Source: Chondrus crispus
Lineage: Eukaryota; Rhodophyta; Florideophyceae; Gigartinales; Gigartinaceae
Direction of reading: 5' to 3'
DNA: 64,000 nt
NCBI RefSeq assembly: GCF_000350225.1
Contig: NW_005179132.1
Span: 47,403 to 111,402, forward strand
Notes under the pieces: generated by a model
What the model was told of the DNA's origin: nothing
Databases searched by the model: none
Seen by the model: only the letters and a program-made list of their open reading frames with translations
Shown: positions 21,825 to 31,122 of the stretch, in pieces
Numbering within the stretch: the first letter of the stretch is position 1
Layout of the letters: every line of letters starts with the position of its first letter
Program-made: the position numbers and the translations under genes

Positions 21825-22486
21825 GGCGCCCTATGCCGGAGCTCGAGCCTCTGGGCTTCTATGTCGATGGTCCGGACATGCGCGTCAATGAACGCGGTGC
21901 CCAGAAGCACGGGAACAGCCAGTTGGTTCGCGACGACGAACGGGACTCGGAACATCGTGTTCCGAATCCGGACTACCAAGCGGACCACTGCGCTCAGCCT
22001 CAACGGGTTGCTGTTTGCTCCTGCCAGTCTTGGCAATGGCGCGTCTCGCATCGCGTGTCGGGTCCAATCGGGAGGAAGGTCGGCCTTCCTCACCAGGTTG
22101 TAGCCAGAACACGTATCGACGGCGATAGTGTACGGCTTGAACGCGTTCTTCTCAGTAGCTATCGAGCCCAATATATTGTAGATCTGGGACGTCATCAGAC
22201 AGACGACGCCCTCGACGATCTTAGGCGGGGCCGTTCGCTCCAGGTCATTTCGCTTTGGGCGTCGGCGTCGCGTCTTGGCCCTTCTTCGCGTTCTTCTTCC
22301 TTGACCGTCGGAGCCCGGGGCCTCGCGTTCGTCTTTCGGCCCTTGACTCCTTGGGCCCAAGGAGGGGCCCACGTGCTTTTCACGCGTTACTTCTTCACGC
22401 GGCGCCTTCTCGACGCGCACGTCGCGTTCTTGTTCTTGCACCGGGCTCTCGCTGGCCCTGGTGCCTTCACGGCGGATCCGTGGCAT
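21812..22486 (-). CDS. Gypsy-A aspartic protease with altered active site
   Basis: From ATG 22486 (open upstream to about 22630) to a TGA overlapping the start of the RT frame by about 19 bases. A basic N-terminal region (RRTRRRAKTRRRR) precedes a retropepsin fold: active-site segment YTIAVDTCSGYNLV and C-terminal VVANQLAVPVLLGTAFIDAH. The catalytic motif is normally D-T/S-G; here the glycine is a cysteine (GAT ACG TGT), which would be expected to damage catalysis. The enzyme processes Gag and Pol polyproteins in the virus-like particle. The RT frame lies at -1 relative to this one; the overlap has no obvious canonical slippery heptamer. Confidence 0.8.
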   Translation of the reverse strand: MPRIRREGTRASESPVQEQERDVRVEKAPREEVTREKHVGPSLGPRSQGPKDEREAPGSDGQGRRTRRRAKTRRRRPKRNDLERTAPPKIVEGVVCLMTSQIYNILGSIATEKNAFKPYTIAVDTCSGYNLVRKADLPPDWTRHAMRDAPLPRLAGANSNPLRLSAVVRLVVRIRNTMFRVPFVVANQLAVPVLLGTAFIDAHVRTIDIEAQRLELRHRAPWPS

Positions 22487-22888
22487 CCGACCTCCGGCGG
22501 TCGGGAAATATTCGCGTTCGTGGGGTGGAACCGGGCTTACGGAAGCCGCGGTAATTTCGCGTTTTGATAAATACTTGTTTTTGCACCGGACCGGCGGGGG
22601 TGTCGGTGACTTCGTGTTGCGGCGAGGGGAATATTATCGGTAAATATTCACCTCGCCCTTGATAGGGGTATATGGACGGGTCGGGGGTATAAGAGCGAGA
22701 CGGTTCACGTGACCGCGTAAACGTGACCGCCTTTACGCCTTTTTGAGCTATCTGAACTATCCGTGCTAGTCGCGCCGCTATCTGTAGCCAACGCGGCTCC
22801 GGACCTCCGTTCGAGTGGCTAGCCTGGCCCTACCCACTCTGGAGCGGCAGCATCCGCGAAGTACTCTGGTACCTCGCGGGGTTGATTT
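22487..22888 (-). other. Spacer between gypsy-A gag and pol
   Basis: Gag stops at 22889 and the protease frame opens only at about 22630, leaving roughly 250 bases with no continuous frame. This is unusual for a gypsy element, in which gag and pol normally overlap or adjoin. The stretch contains a GGTATATGGACGGG...TATAAGAG segment and no obvious repeat. Decay, a separate initiation for pol at ATG 22486, or splicing could explain it. Confidence 0.5.
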
Positions 22889-22919
22889 TCAACGTTCGGA
22901 CGTTGTAAAATCTGGGGGG

Positions 22920-22977
22920 GCGAGAGTCGGCTCTCGCTCACTTTCCTGTAGGGGCAGGGGATTCGAATCCCCTGCCC
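22920..22977. repeat. Two adjacent perfect inverted repeats near the gag stop
   Basis: A hairpin GCGAGAG-TCGG-CTCTCGC at 22920-22937 and a 26-bp perfect palindrome at 22952-22977 centred on ATTCGAAT with GGGCAGGGG/CCCCTGCCC arms. Both lie within the last codons of gag, about 15-30 codons before the stop. The central AATTCGAATC-like core resembles a tRNA T-arm by chance. They could fold in the RNA at the gag-pol junction. Confidence 0.8.
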
Positions 22978-25355
22978 AGTCCTGGAGGTACATTATCGCG
23001 TTCTGTACCCCTGTCGGCAATCTGGACCGACCGCGTTCTCCTCTTCCATCTTGACGCGGGTATCGCGTGTCGGCTTGTCGGAAATCGCGTTGTTCGCGCC
23101 TGTATCCTCCTCCGCGAGGGGCGAAACGGACGTCTCCTCCGGGGCGATTTGCGTGGCCCGAACGCCGACCACGGTCACCAGCGACCGACTGTTGGAGGAG
23201 GTTCCTCATCCCTGGACGCGTCTGTAGTTGGTACCGGTAGTTTCGATACGCGGTAAACATCCGCTGCTCCGGCGCGAGGAAGGGGCACGCGTACATGGCA
23301 TGGCCGTGCGTTCTGCACAGCCAGCAGACGTACGCGCTCCCGTCGGCTGAGGCGAAGGTCGCCGCCTGACGAGCCTCTTCCTCGGTGAGCCGGGGAACAC
23401 AGGAGGGTATGCGTCCCCCTCCTTGACGCGAAATGTCCAATTCCGCGATGCGGTGGTCCGGACCACCTATCCCCGCTGGGGTATGCCCGAACGCGGTGGC
23501 AAAGCTGCCCGTGGTCTCCGTCGACGCCGGCGTTGACGGCCGGCCTCCTGTAGCCTCCCCGCCTCTCATGACGAGGACGGGGTCAGCTTCCCAATCCTCC
23601 TCGTTAACGTGGAGGGCTGACGCGGGGGAGCTCGTTGCGTTCGACCTGGCGGCTCTCCCTCCTCTCGCTGCCGGTTTCGGGTCCGGCAGCGGTAGTCCGC
23701 ATCGGGCGCGAAACGTGGTTCCTTCTGCGGTCGCGATGCGTCTGATAATTGACAGGTCCGTCTTCTGGTTTGCGGGCAACCTCTGGACGGTCTCTGCCAC
23801 CGCTGCTCGCGTCGCGGGAGCCAATCCGCGTACAAAATAATGAGCCAAGGCTTGCTCCGTAAATACTGCAGTGCACTTAAACGCGTTCGATTCGAGCCTA
23901 TCCGCGAACGCGTTTTCCGTCTCGTGCGGCTTCTGATGAGCCGACGCGACGGCATCGTGCGCTACCCCCAGTACGTCATCAGTGATTTAGCGCTTGATGA
24001 ATTGATTAATAAGCCCAGGCCAGCTCACATCGTCATGGAGCTGGCCTGCGCGGATTCCGCGCATAGTGTAGCTTGTATATAATCATTCCGCGTCGCGTTC
24101 AAGAAAATGCGCGAGTACGCGAATCGCGACCCCTTCCGTCAGATGTTGCGAATTGAACGTGATGCGCACATCTTTCAGGAAGGGGGGTAATTCAATCGCG
24201 TTCGTTCCATCGAAATTGCGCATCGTGGGACGAATCCCACGACAACGCTGCACATATTTCGCGATTCGCCCCGCGTCCCCTGACGTGACAAGGGTCGAGA
24301 CGTTGTCCAGGCGATACATCCTGTAATTAGCTATGGAGCTAAATTCCTGTATCATCGTGTGGACCGCCTCGACCCCGGGGACCGCGGGGCCCAATGTGCC
24401 AAATGGGGTCACCGGTAGCGTACGGACGTCTACCGGGCCCCGACGCGTAATGAGATCCTGGGGCTGATAGCTGCCCCACCGGGGATCAAAAGCGAGAATC
24501 GGTTCTCTCGATCCCCGGGTGGTATCCCCGCGTCTGGTCTCGTCCGCGTAAGGTACGCGAACCGTCTGCTGCATGTCTCCGGCGACATGCGGCAGGGCTT
24601 GGGTTTCGGACGCGAAAGTTGCGTCAATCCTTGTTCGATCTCCGCGTGCGGGCCGACTGGTGTCACCACCAGCTGGCTCCACATCTTGAGAGCCGGACGC
24701 GTTCGAAGGTACAGTACCACCGGGCCTTAACGGTGGGGCTCCGGGTGACGTCGCCGTCGGAGTACGTTCCATCTGATGAACACGTCGGCGTGTAGAATTT
24801 AACTGCGCGGTCACATGGGCAAACGAGCGCATCTGCTCCGCGGAAGGAAAAGGTCTCGCGTCAGTACGTCCCGCAGAGGCCGTCCTCTCGGGGCGGCCTT
24901 CCCCGAACTCGTCGGGGGAGCCGAGACGCGATTCCTCGACGAGCACTAGTCGACTCTGTAGTTGATCGACTAGTGCTCGGAGGTTATCCAGAGACTGGGA
25001 GACGCGTTCAAACCTCCCTTTTGCGAAAGGATCGTAGTTCCTCCATGCAAGGCGAATATACTGCGTCGGTTACGTCGATTCGAAGCGCGGTCCAGACCTC
25101 CTCAATATACGTCGCGATCCTGTCATACATCGCGCGTGCGTGGCCTTCTGATAATTCAGGCGACGGTTCGCGGTCACTGAGACCTGCGCCACCGCCGCCG
25201 AATGGGACGCGGAGCGCGGCTGACTCCGAGGTGTGGAACGCGGTTGAGTCCATATTCGCTGGCTCGGATTGAATTGAGGGGGCGGATCCTTCTTCCATTT
25301 CGACGCGTGCGGATGCGGACTCGAACGATAGTCTTCTCGCGATAATCGTGTGGCC

Positions 25356-25373
25356 TTCTAGGTCGGGAGACCA
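25356..25373 (-). other. Gypsy-A primer binding site
   Basis: One base after the 5' LTR, the minus strand reads TGGTCTCCCGACCTAGAA, complementary to a tRNA 3' end AGGTCGGGAGACCA. The implied acceptor stem begins with C, pairs C1-G72 and has A73, as in eukaryotic tRNA-Tyr; the primer assignment is inference. The identical 18 bases follow the LTR of gypsy-C at 38087-38104. Confidence 0.75.
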
Positions 25374-25374
25374 A

Positions 25375-25996
25375 TGTAGCATAAACCCCCGGTCGCGTTG
25401 GGGGTTTAGCTCTGGTTCTTCGAAGACCTGTTTACGCGAGAGAGGACAAAAACACACACACCAGAAAAGAACGCGGGTGGTGGTAGCGTGGTAGAGCAGT
25501 GGGGAGCGGACGCCAACACAGTGCGCGGTAGAGCGGTTCGACGCGCTTGACGCCCCGGGGCGGCGCTAGTTATCGTTCTAGCACCGACGGGAGGAGGCGG
25601 ATCCAGCTCGCGCGCGTACGTTCGCGACCGCTACCCGCGTTAGTTTCTAGTTAACGCGCTCGCGTTAACAGAACGCGTTTAGAATAAGCGGACGGGGTTA
25701 GACCTGCGGTGGAGGATCTGGTACCAAGCCCGTGCTTGTCCTTCTCCTCCCTCCGCCGCCGGTCGCCCTGTCATTTAATATACAAGTAAATAATCTATCA
25801 TAACATATACTACAGTATCTAGGTAGCGCCTTACACGATAAGCTCGCGCGCCTTACTCCGGATCGTCACGCTGTACACGTGCACAGCGAGCAGCAAGCGC
25901 GTACTCACAGGCGCGGGTGTGCGCACTGTAATGAATTTGGCGGGAGTACAGTAGTCACCCCGCGCGTTCAAATAACGTCCTTGCGATTATGCTACA
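25375..25996 (-). repeat. Gypsy-A 5' LTR
   Basis: 622 bases, TGTAGCATAA at 25996 to ATGCTACA at 25375, a perfect 10-bp terminal inverted repeat. The 3' end folds as a stem-loop with AAACCCCC and GGGGGTTT arms directly upstream of the gag ATG. About 20 differences from the 3' LTR, including a small indel near 25920. Confidence 0.95.
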
Positions 25997-26073
25997 CCAA
26001 AAACGTGCGTCAAGTACTCATCTGTCACAAAAAAGCTGACCTCGCACAGAGCCTCAAAGCCTCTTATAATGAA

Positions 26074-27531
26074 TTACGGGAGTTCTACTTCGAGAGATCC
26101 GCACACGTGTTCAGAAACACATGTAGCTCTGCTCCAGGCTCGACTGGATGGCTGGAGCATGGAACGCCACCGCACCGAGAAAGTTTTCAGCTGTGAGAAA
26201 ACAGTCTCCACAGCCTGCACCTCGGAAACCTCGCTTGGTGTGGCTGAAAGCCTCTTCGCGAACACATTCCTTACAAGATCAACTGCTTGCAGCGATGATT
26301 TTGAGAAAGGGTGAGTGTACGACATGCTTGGCAGATCGAACTCTCGGCTCATTCGGACAAGGGCATCCACAGTCTCATAGCGACGCACGTATGGCACACA
26401 TTTTCCAACCAACATCGCCGCCGCTGAATTCTCATCGATCTCATCCGCGATATACAACCCCAGAAGACGAATTGCTTCATGCATCGTTTCTTCTTTTCCT
26501 CCTCCTTTCCTACGTCGCACAAAAGTTTTCATATCCGCGAAAGATTTTATGCCCATAATTGTGCACAACTCTGTGCATGAGGGGAAAGTTATCTCCGCGA
26601 GCTGGGTGCAAGCAGCAAGACACTGCGTTTCTAGGAACGATGGCTTGAACTGAACAGTACCAGACAAGGAATGAACAGCGCGGGCCAAGTTCTCATACTC
26701 CTCCAATGTACAGTCTACCTCAGAGCGAATGCTTCCCGTGGAGCTTTCTTGGAAATGTGAGTCCTCCTCTGTGTCGCTTTGTCGCGGTCTAAAGTTAGGC
26801 ATCGGCTTCTGGATGAGTACCAATGTGTTCTGTCTTAAAGTACTTAGGAGACGTCCACATTGCCGTTCTGCTGTTGATCCGGACCCGATCCGAAAAAAGT
26901 ATTGAACCTGCCCCACAACCATGCGCTCGATTTCTTCAACTCGAGATAAAAGCGTAGCAACTTTCGCCTCCACGCTTTACATTCGTGAGTTTTCTCCCGC
27001 CTCCCCATTACAGCATCTTTCCCGCTCTGACGAATGATATGTTCTCCATTTGTGTCATAGCTAACCGGTCTTGAGCACTCGTAAAAGCGCCACCGCAACT
27101 GAATGGTGTCATCTTCCACTAAGCGAATAAAATCCTGAAGAATCCATACATCCCCGTGCTGTTCATCGAATGCCCTCACGTGCAACATACTTCAGTTTTG
27201 CCTACACTTTACCGGCGACCACCTCCTTGGTCACCAACTCCGCTCCCCACCAAACAGATTCAATCCTTCTCTCACCACGCCTCCGTCCTTTTCCTTTCAT
27301 CGTTTCGATGTCCCACAGGACCTCAATGAGTATCCCAGGTACCAGAGACTGCATTTCGGTGGGCTTTTTATTATTGCTAATGGTTTTTTGTCCCAAAAAT
27401 CTCGTCATTGACAACACATTCTGCCAATCCCATGCCCCTATCCGCATCATCTTATCGCTCATGTCAATTTCAATATCTACAAAAATTGTTTCAAAAATTG
27501 TTTCGAAATTTATATGATGTCGGTACCACAC
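26074..27531 (-). pseudogene. Unrecognised gene, reading frame broken or spliced
   Basis: Three consecutive minus-strand frames look like parts of one protein: 27202-27531 (basic, ends at TAG), 26844-27188 (containing DEQHGDVWILQDFIRLVEDD) and 26074-26973 (299 codons, with VATLLSRVEEIERMVVGQV at its start, a Ser/Glu-rich stretch, then ETVDALVRMSREFDLPSMSY). The longest frame starts with GTG, with an in-frame ATG at about 26922. The changes of frame at about 26.97 and 27.2 kb could be frameshifts or unrecognised introns. A polypyrimidine-AG stretch just upstream of 27531 resembles a 3' splice site. No domain is recognised. Its 3' end lies 78 bases from the gypsy-A LTR. Confidence 0.45.
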
Positions 27532-28020
27532 CTGTAGCTGTAGGAGTTGGCATCAGAAAAAGTTCGCCCAGATTTATTTGCGCTCAAACAAAAAAACGTT
27601 CTGGGATTGTACGAATATGTAAGCTCTTTTTTGCTATTCACTCATATATGCTTCCGAAAGCTTCACTGTCTTTTTCCCGCGAAACAGTTGGAACGAACTT
27701 CGAAACCGTTCCCAGCCCAAAGAGAAACGGTCGCAGGTACAGTTTGCCGCGTTTCAAGTCTTGATGGGGTCCCCTTTCAGACGTGCCGTTCGGATGTTTA
27801 CGCAGAGTGGTTTCCAAAACTTCCCTGCAATTTCGAAGACCCACCCCACCTCCCAGGAAAACACTTCGCCTTCCGCGTCTAAGCCCGCTCAGCAATCACA
27901 AAGTTCTTCACCACCCCCCCAGCTACCACGCACCTAGCCTGTTCTCCTCCAGCTTCTCCACTTCCTTCAAACCTGGTTTCATCGAGACCTCCGTCGTCCT
28001 CTCACTCACAAAAACGTTCT

Positions 28021-29819
28021 TTGCAGCCTACTGAAACCACGTCGTCCCCGTCTCCGCCCCCTTCAACAACACGCGCATCTCGCCACACTACCGCACCTGC
28101 GTCCCTTCAATTACCACTACCTCCAAGTTCGAAGGGGGCTCAAGAATCAACACCTACTTCTGTTCCTGTTTTTGTTTCAAGGACTTCACCCACAGCTCAC
28201 ATTGCACCGAGGACACCGCGCTATTCCTCCCGTCTAAGATGTAGGAAAGACTGTGTGGAACCTGCTGCTAAATTCCTTGCTCCTCCACCATCCAACGCTG
28301 CGCAAAGAATGGAAAAATGCGTCGGAGCCCTACGGCGTCTGTACAGAAAAAAAGACTTTCAGCACAGGCCCGTATTCCTGGCGTCGAGAACCGTCGAAGA
28401 CTAGAATCCTCTCATAACAAGGCTGGATGTTCGGACCTTACCACGCAGCCTCCCACATCGAATTTGTCCGCGCCTGTGAGCAGACATTTGCGGCCTTCTC
28501 TTCCGAAAAGTTCGGATCCATCCACAGCGCGGAATCCTAACACCGTCCCACCAGAAATACACGCAGAAACAAATTTTACAGCGGAGGGCAACAGTTTGTG
28601 TGCTGAATTCGTGAATCAGGTAAATGATATCGTCCAAGAATCCGTTTCAATCCATGGGCATCGTATTACTAAATCTATGGTAGCCATGGAGAAGAGGTTT
28701 GGAGCCGACCTGGCGAGCAGCAATTCGAAGTTGTCGGACCTAATAAGAATCAATGCCAATACGGCATCCGCTTTGAAGGAAATCAAACTCCTCATTATTC
28801 ACAGTTCCTCTGGTGGTTCGCGAATACCATCGCGATCAAGGGTACGCGGAGAATATTCTAAAGTTACATCGACTAAACACCTTGAAAAGGAAGTTGTCAA
28901 GGACAACCCGACAGTCATTTTTGAAATCAACGCAGCGGTGATTGCACATAATGTTTCAAGGTCACTTGCGCAGACTCTATGTTCGTTCATGGACGTCTAT
29001 CACAATACCCAAGATGACACTAGGATGACATCGCGAGTCGTCAGGGTGCTGTTGTTTAGCCTGAGACACAATCAATCACGGTCGGAATTCAAACGAGGAC
29101 TGGGAAAGAAACATGCAAGTTTCCGCTTCAGTGCAGCGAAACGGGCGGTGAGGAACGCAAGAACGCTCTCCGACGAAAAAATCAGAACATATGCGGCAGC
29201 TTTTACAACCTCTAAAGCCTTTCATGAGACGAATGTCCATCGCGATGGAATGGACTTTTGTGTCTCTACAAAGCCTGCGTGGCTGCAGCCAGGTGTGTCG
29301 AACAAGCAAACGATGAATAATGCGCGAATGCATCATGAGTGTGTGAAGGCCGAGTTACCCTCGGATCCATTGTGCCCAGATAGGCGCAAGCTTCACTTCA
29401 TTGGCAAAAGGATCGTCACAATAATCAACGACTGCTTGAGAATTTCTCGTGATCGTTCGAAGGTTAAAATGTTCGAGAGCGGCCTCTTCCTACTTGTTGA
29501 CTGGAGAGATTATCTTTCCTTCCATGTCTTACACTCTTCACCTACCTTGAGGTTTCTGCACAGCGATGCTGAGTTCATTCCCACTTCTGAAATCCCTGAT
29601 ACTAGTGTAGGCTGGGATACACGCACGTCTTTCACTAATCGAAAGCTTCTGGCTGATCTTATATCGAGAAGCAGAGACCTTTTTATACAGGCGACCTACC
29701 CAGTCAACGTCACTGGTGGTACGAATGGCGACAATCGTGTCAGAGAGATGACGCGCAATATTAACATCTTGCAAATAGCTCTCCGCCTCGTTTGTGCTTA
29801 TTGTCATTGCGCCGAATAA
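28021..29819 (+). CDS. Unrecognised gene, likely frameshifted at an A7 run
   Basis: A Pro/Ser/Thr-rich N-terminal frame (28021-28404, containing SRLRCRKDCVEPAAKFLAPP) overlaps the main 500-codon frame starting at ATG 28317; both cross an AAAAAAA run at about 28347-28353, where a one-base slip would connect them. The main frame has a disordered N-terminus, a helical segment (FVNQVNDIVQESVSIHGHRI), and a globular remainder rich in Arg, Phe and His ending VCAYCHCAE. It stops at TAA 29817-29819 and the next codon is the ATG of the following frame. I do not recognise it. It is transcribed away from the 26-27.5 kb gene. Confidence 0.5.
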
Positions 29820-30272
29820 ATGGCCCTCGGATCCCATTGGTCTATGCTTCGAACCGTCTATCGAATTGCTCGCTTTTTAAGGCAATTGTTCTCCGTTCAA
29901 ATGAACCGCAATTGTTCAGGTACGCCTACTTATTCTGAGGCGACGGCTGTGAGTGGGGAAGTCACAACTGAAACGAGAACGGAGCGGCTGCGGAATGGTT
30001 TGGAGGGTGAAGGAAATGACAGCCAATTACCCATACCCGAAATCACACTGCGGGACATGTTACCTGGAAGATCAGAGAAGGAGAAAGTTATCGGCGCGAC
30101 CGTGAAAATGTCCAAAGATATGTTCGCCAGCTTGAATATTAATGTACCCCGAGACATAGACAGCAGCGAAAACGCCATGCCAAGTAGCACCAATGATTCG
30201 AGAAGAAGAACAGAAGATATAGAACATGAGTTCGACAGTGACGATGATGTCATGGCGGGAATGCTCGACTAA
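29820..30272 (+). CDS. Unrecognised ORF, in frame with the preceding gene after one TAA
   Basis: 150 codons from ATG 29820 to TAA 30272, in exactly the same frame as 28317-29819 and separated from it by a single stop codon. The sequence has a basic N-terminus (YRIARFLRQLF), a Ser/Thr/Glu-rich middle and a strongly acidic tail (HEFDSDDDVMAGMLD). The simplest reading is the C-terminal third of one ~650-aa protein interrupted by a nonsense mutation; two separate proteins are possible. No family recognised. Confidence 0.45.
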   Translation: MALGSHWSMLRTVYRIARFLRQLFSVQMNRNCSGTPTYSEATAVSGEVTTETRTERLRNGLEGEGNDSQLPIPEITLRDMLPGRSEKEKVIGATVKMSKDMFASLNINVPRDIDSSENAMPSSTNDSRRRTEDIEHEFDSDDDVMAGMLD

Positions 30273-30417
30273 CAGGTCTTGGGTCTACTTATGGTAGACA
30301 TGCCCCTTTGGCAGGGTATTCCTCAGACGCTGACATACTAGGCGTAGTGATTTGCTGCATTAGGACGCGGCCGATCCATTCTGGAGCGAGAGAGTAAATT
30401 CATGAATATGATGTCCG

Positions 30418-30777
30418 TTATTCATCGCAATCGCTCTCTTTGACAACCCGTTTAGACTGCCTCTTGTTTTTCTTTTGCAATCTCTTCTTCTTGCGAACCG
30501 CTTGCTTCTTCTCTGTACTCATTGACCTCTTCTTCCGGGACTTCTTCCCAGTTTCCTGTCTAACTAATTTCCTGAGCTCGACAACTGAGTTTAGCTGGAA
30601 ACCATCTCCAGCGCATAAATCGAATACTTTGTCACGAACATAAAGCGCATATTGCTCCGCGGGATCATGAACAAGTTTCGTCCTGGAATCGATGGTGACG
30701 ACATGTTCGAGACTTTCCCCATGCCTATCAGTTCCCTCCAGTCTCGCCAAAAAGACACCGCTGCTTTTCCCAAGCAT
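30418..30777 (-). CDS. Unrecognised small basic protein
   Basis: 119 residues from ATG 30775-30777 (the frame is open slightly further, to a TTG at 30789). The N-terminal half is folded-looking (GVFLARLEGTDRHGESLEHV, then VTIDSRTKLVHDPAEQYAL, then DKVFDLCAGDGF); the C-terminal half is almost entirely Lys/Arg-rich (KKSRKKRSMSTEKKQAVRKK), like a nucleic-acid-binding or nucleolar tail. The H-x2-x-I-D ... D-P pattern is reminiscent of the His-Asp portion of a cysteine-protease fold, but that is speculation. It converges with the 29.8-30.3 kb frame. A 40-bp palindrome lies about 50 bases upstream of its start. Confidence 0.4.
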   Translation of the reverse strand: MLGKSSGVFLARLEGTDRHGESLEHVVTIDSRTKLVHDPAEQYALYVRDKVFDLCAGDGFQLNSVVELRKLVRQETGKKSRKKRSMSTEKKQAVRKKKRLQKKNKRQSKRVVKESDCDE

Positions 30778-30824
30778 AAATTCTCGCAATGACCTAGATA
30801 CGAAGTTATGGCATGGTACCTTCT

Positions 30825-30864
30825 GAGGAATCCGTCAACACCCTAGGGTGTCGACGCATTCCTC
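30825..30864. repeat. 40-bp near-perfect palindrome
   Basis: Arms GAGGAATCCGTCAACACCC and GGGTGTCGACGCATTCCTC around a central TA; two mismatched pairs. It sits just upstream of the minus-strand gene at 30418-30777. Confidence 0.85.
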
Positions 30865-31122
30865 ATTAGATGGTTGAGGCTCTTGAGAAATGACAGTCGC
30901 TAAAGCGGCTTTAATGTCGGCTTGCGCCGAGGAAGACGGACGGTAGCCGTCAAGGGTTGTCCTTATTACTTCTAACGTTACCATAATAGCGTTAATTGGT
31001 ATTGTTATAATCAAAGACGATACTGCTTATGGGTAAGAAATTGCTTATGGGTAAGAAATTGTTTAGCAATAGCCCCTGTGGAAGGCGGAAGGACAATTGT
31101 CTGCTTTTGTTTAGTCTCAAAC

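Larger units (their letters stand above)
22889..25382 (-). pseudogene. gag: Gypsy-A gag, broken
   Basis: The N-terminal frame starts at ATG 25380-25382, inside the last bases of the 5' LTR (TTATGCTACA), and continues through the primer binding site as codons (M-L-H-W-S-P-D-L-E) to a TGA at 25008. The reading then continues one frame over (a coiled-coil segment containing RFERVSQSLDNLRALVDQLQ) through an in-frame TGA at 24083-24085 and an in-frame TAA at 23987-23989 to the true end at 22889. The capsid-like region includes residues around LTEGVAIRVLAHFLERDAE; the nucleocapsid has one CCHC zinc knuckle, CWLCRTHGHAMYAC (C-x2-C-x4-H-x4-C). Gag forms the virus-like particle and binds element RNA. 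The three lesions mean this copy cannot make a full Gag unless they are bypassed. Confidence 0.85.
11030..25996 (-). mobile_element. Ty3/gypsy chromovirus 'gypsy-A', whole element
   Basis: A 15-kb element read on the minus strand: 5' LTR 25375-25996, primer binding site 25356-25373, gag 22889-25382, protease 21812-22486, RT-RNaseH-IN-chromodomain 17979-21824, then a 6.3-kb 3' region with a plus-strand ORF (12319-14496) and the 3' LTR 11030-11649. The two LTRs differ at about 20 of ~620 positions by eye (roughly 97% identity), so insertion is not recent. Gag has two in-frame stops and a frame change; pol is nearly intact. The body is unusually rich in ACGCG/CGCGT. I could not establish a convincing target-site duplication (left flank CTCCA, right flank CCAAA). 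Confidence 0.9.

Noticed and set aside
22255-22567. Plus-strand ORFs opposite the protease
   Set aside because: Antisense shadows of the protease frame, which has recognisable domain motifs.
22952-22977. tRNA-like T-arm (GGGATTCGAATCCC)
   Set aside because: It is the centre of a perfect 26-bp palindrome inside gag; no acceptor stem, anticodon arm or D-arm around it.
11025-26001. Target-site duplication for gypsy-A
   Set aside because: Only CCA is shared between flanks (CTCCA versus CCAAA), too short to support a 5-bp duplication.
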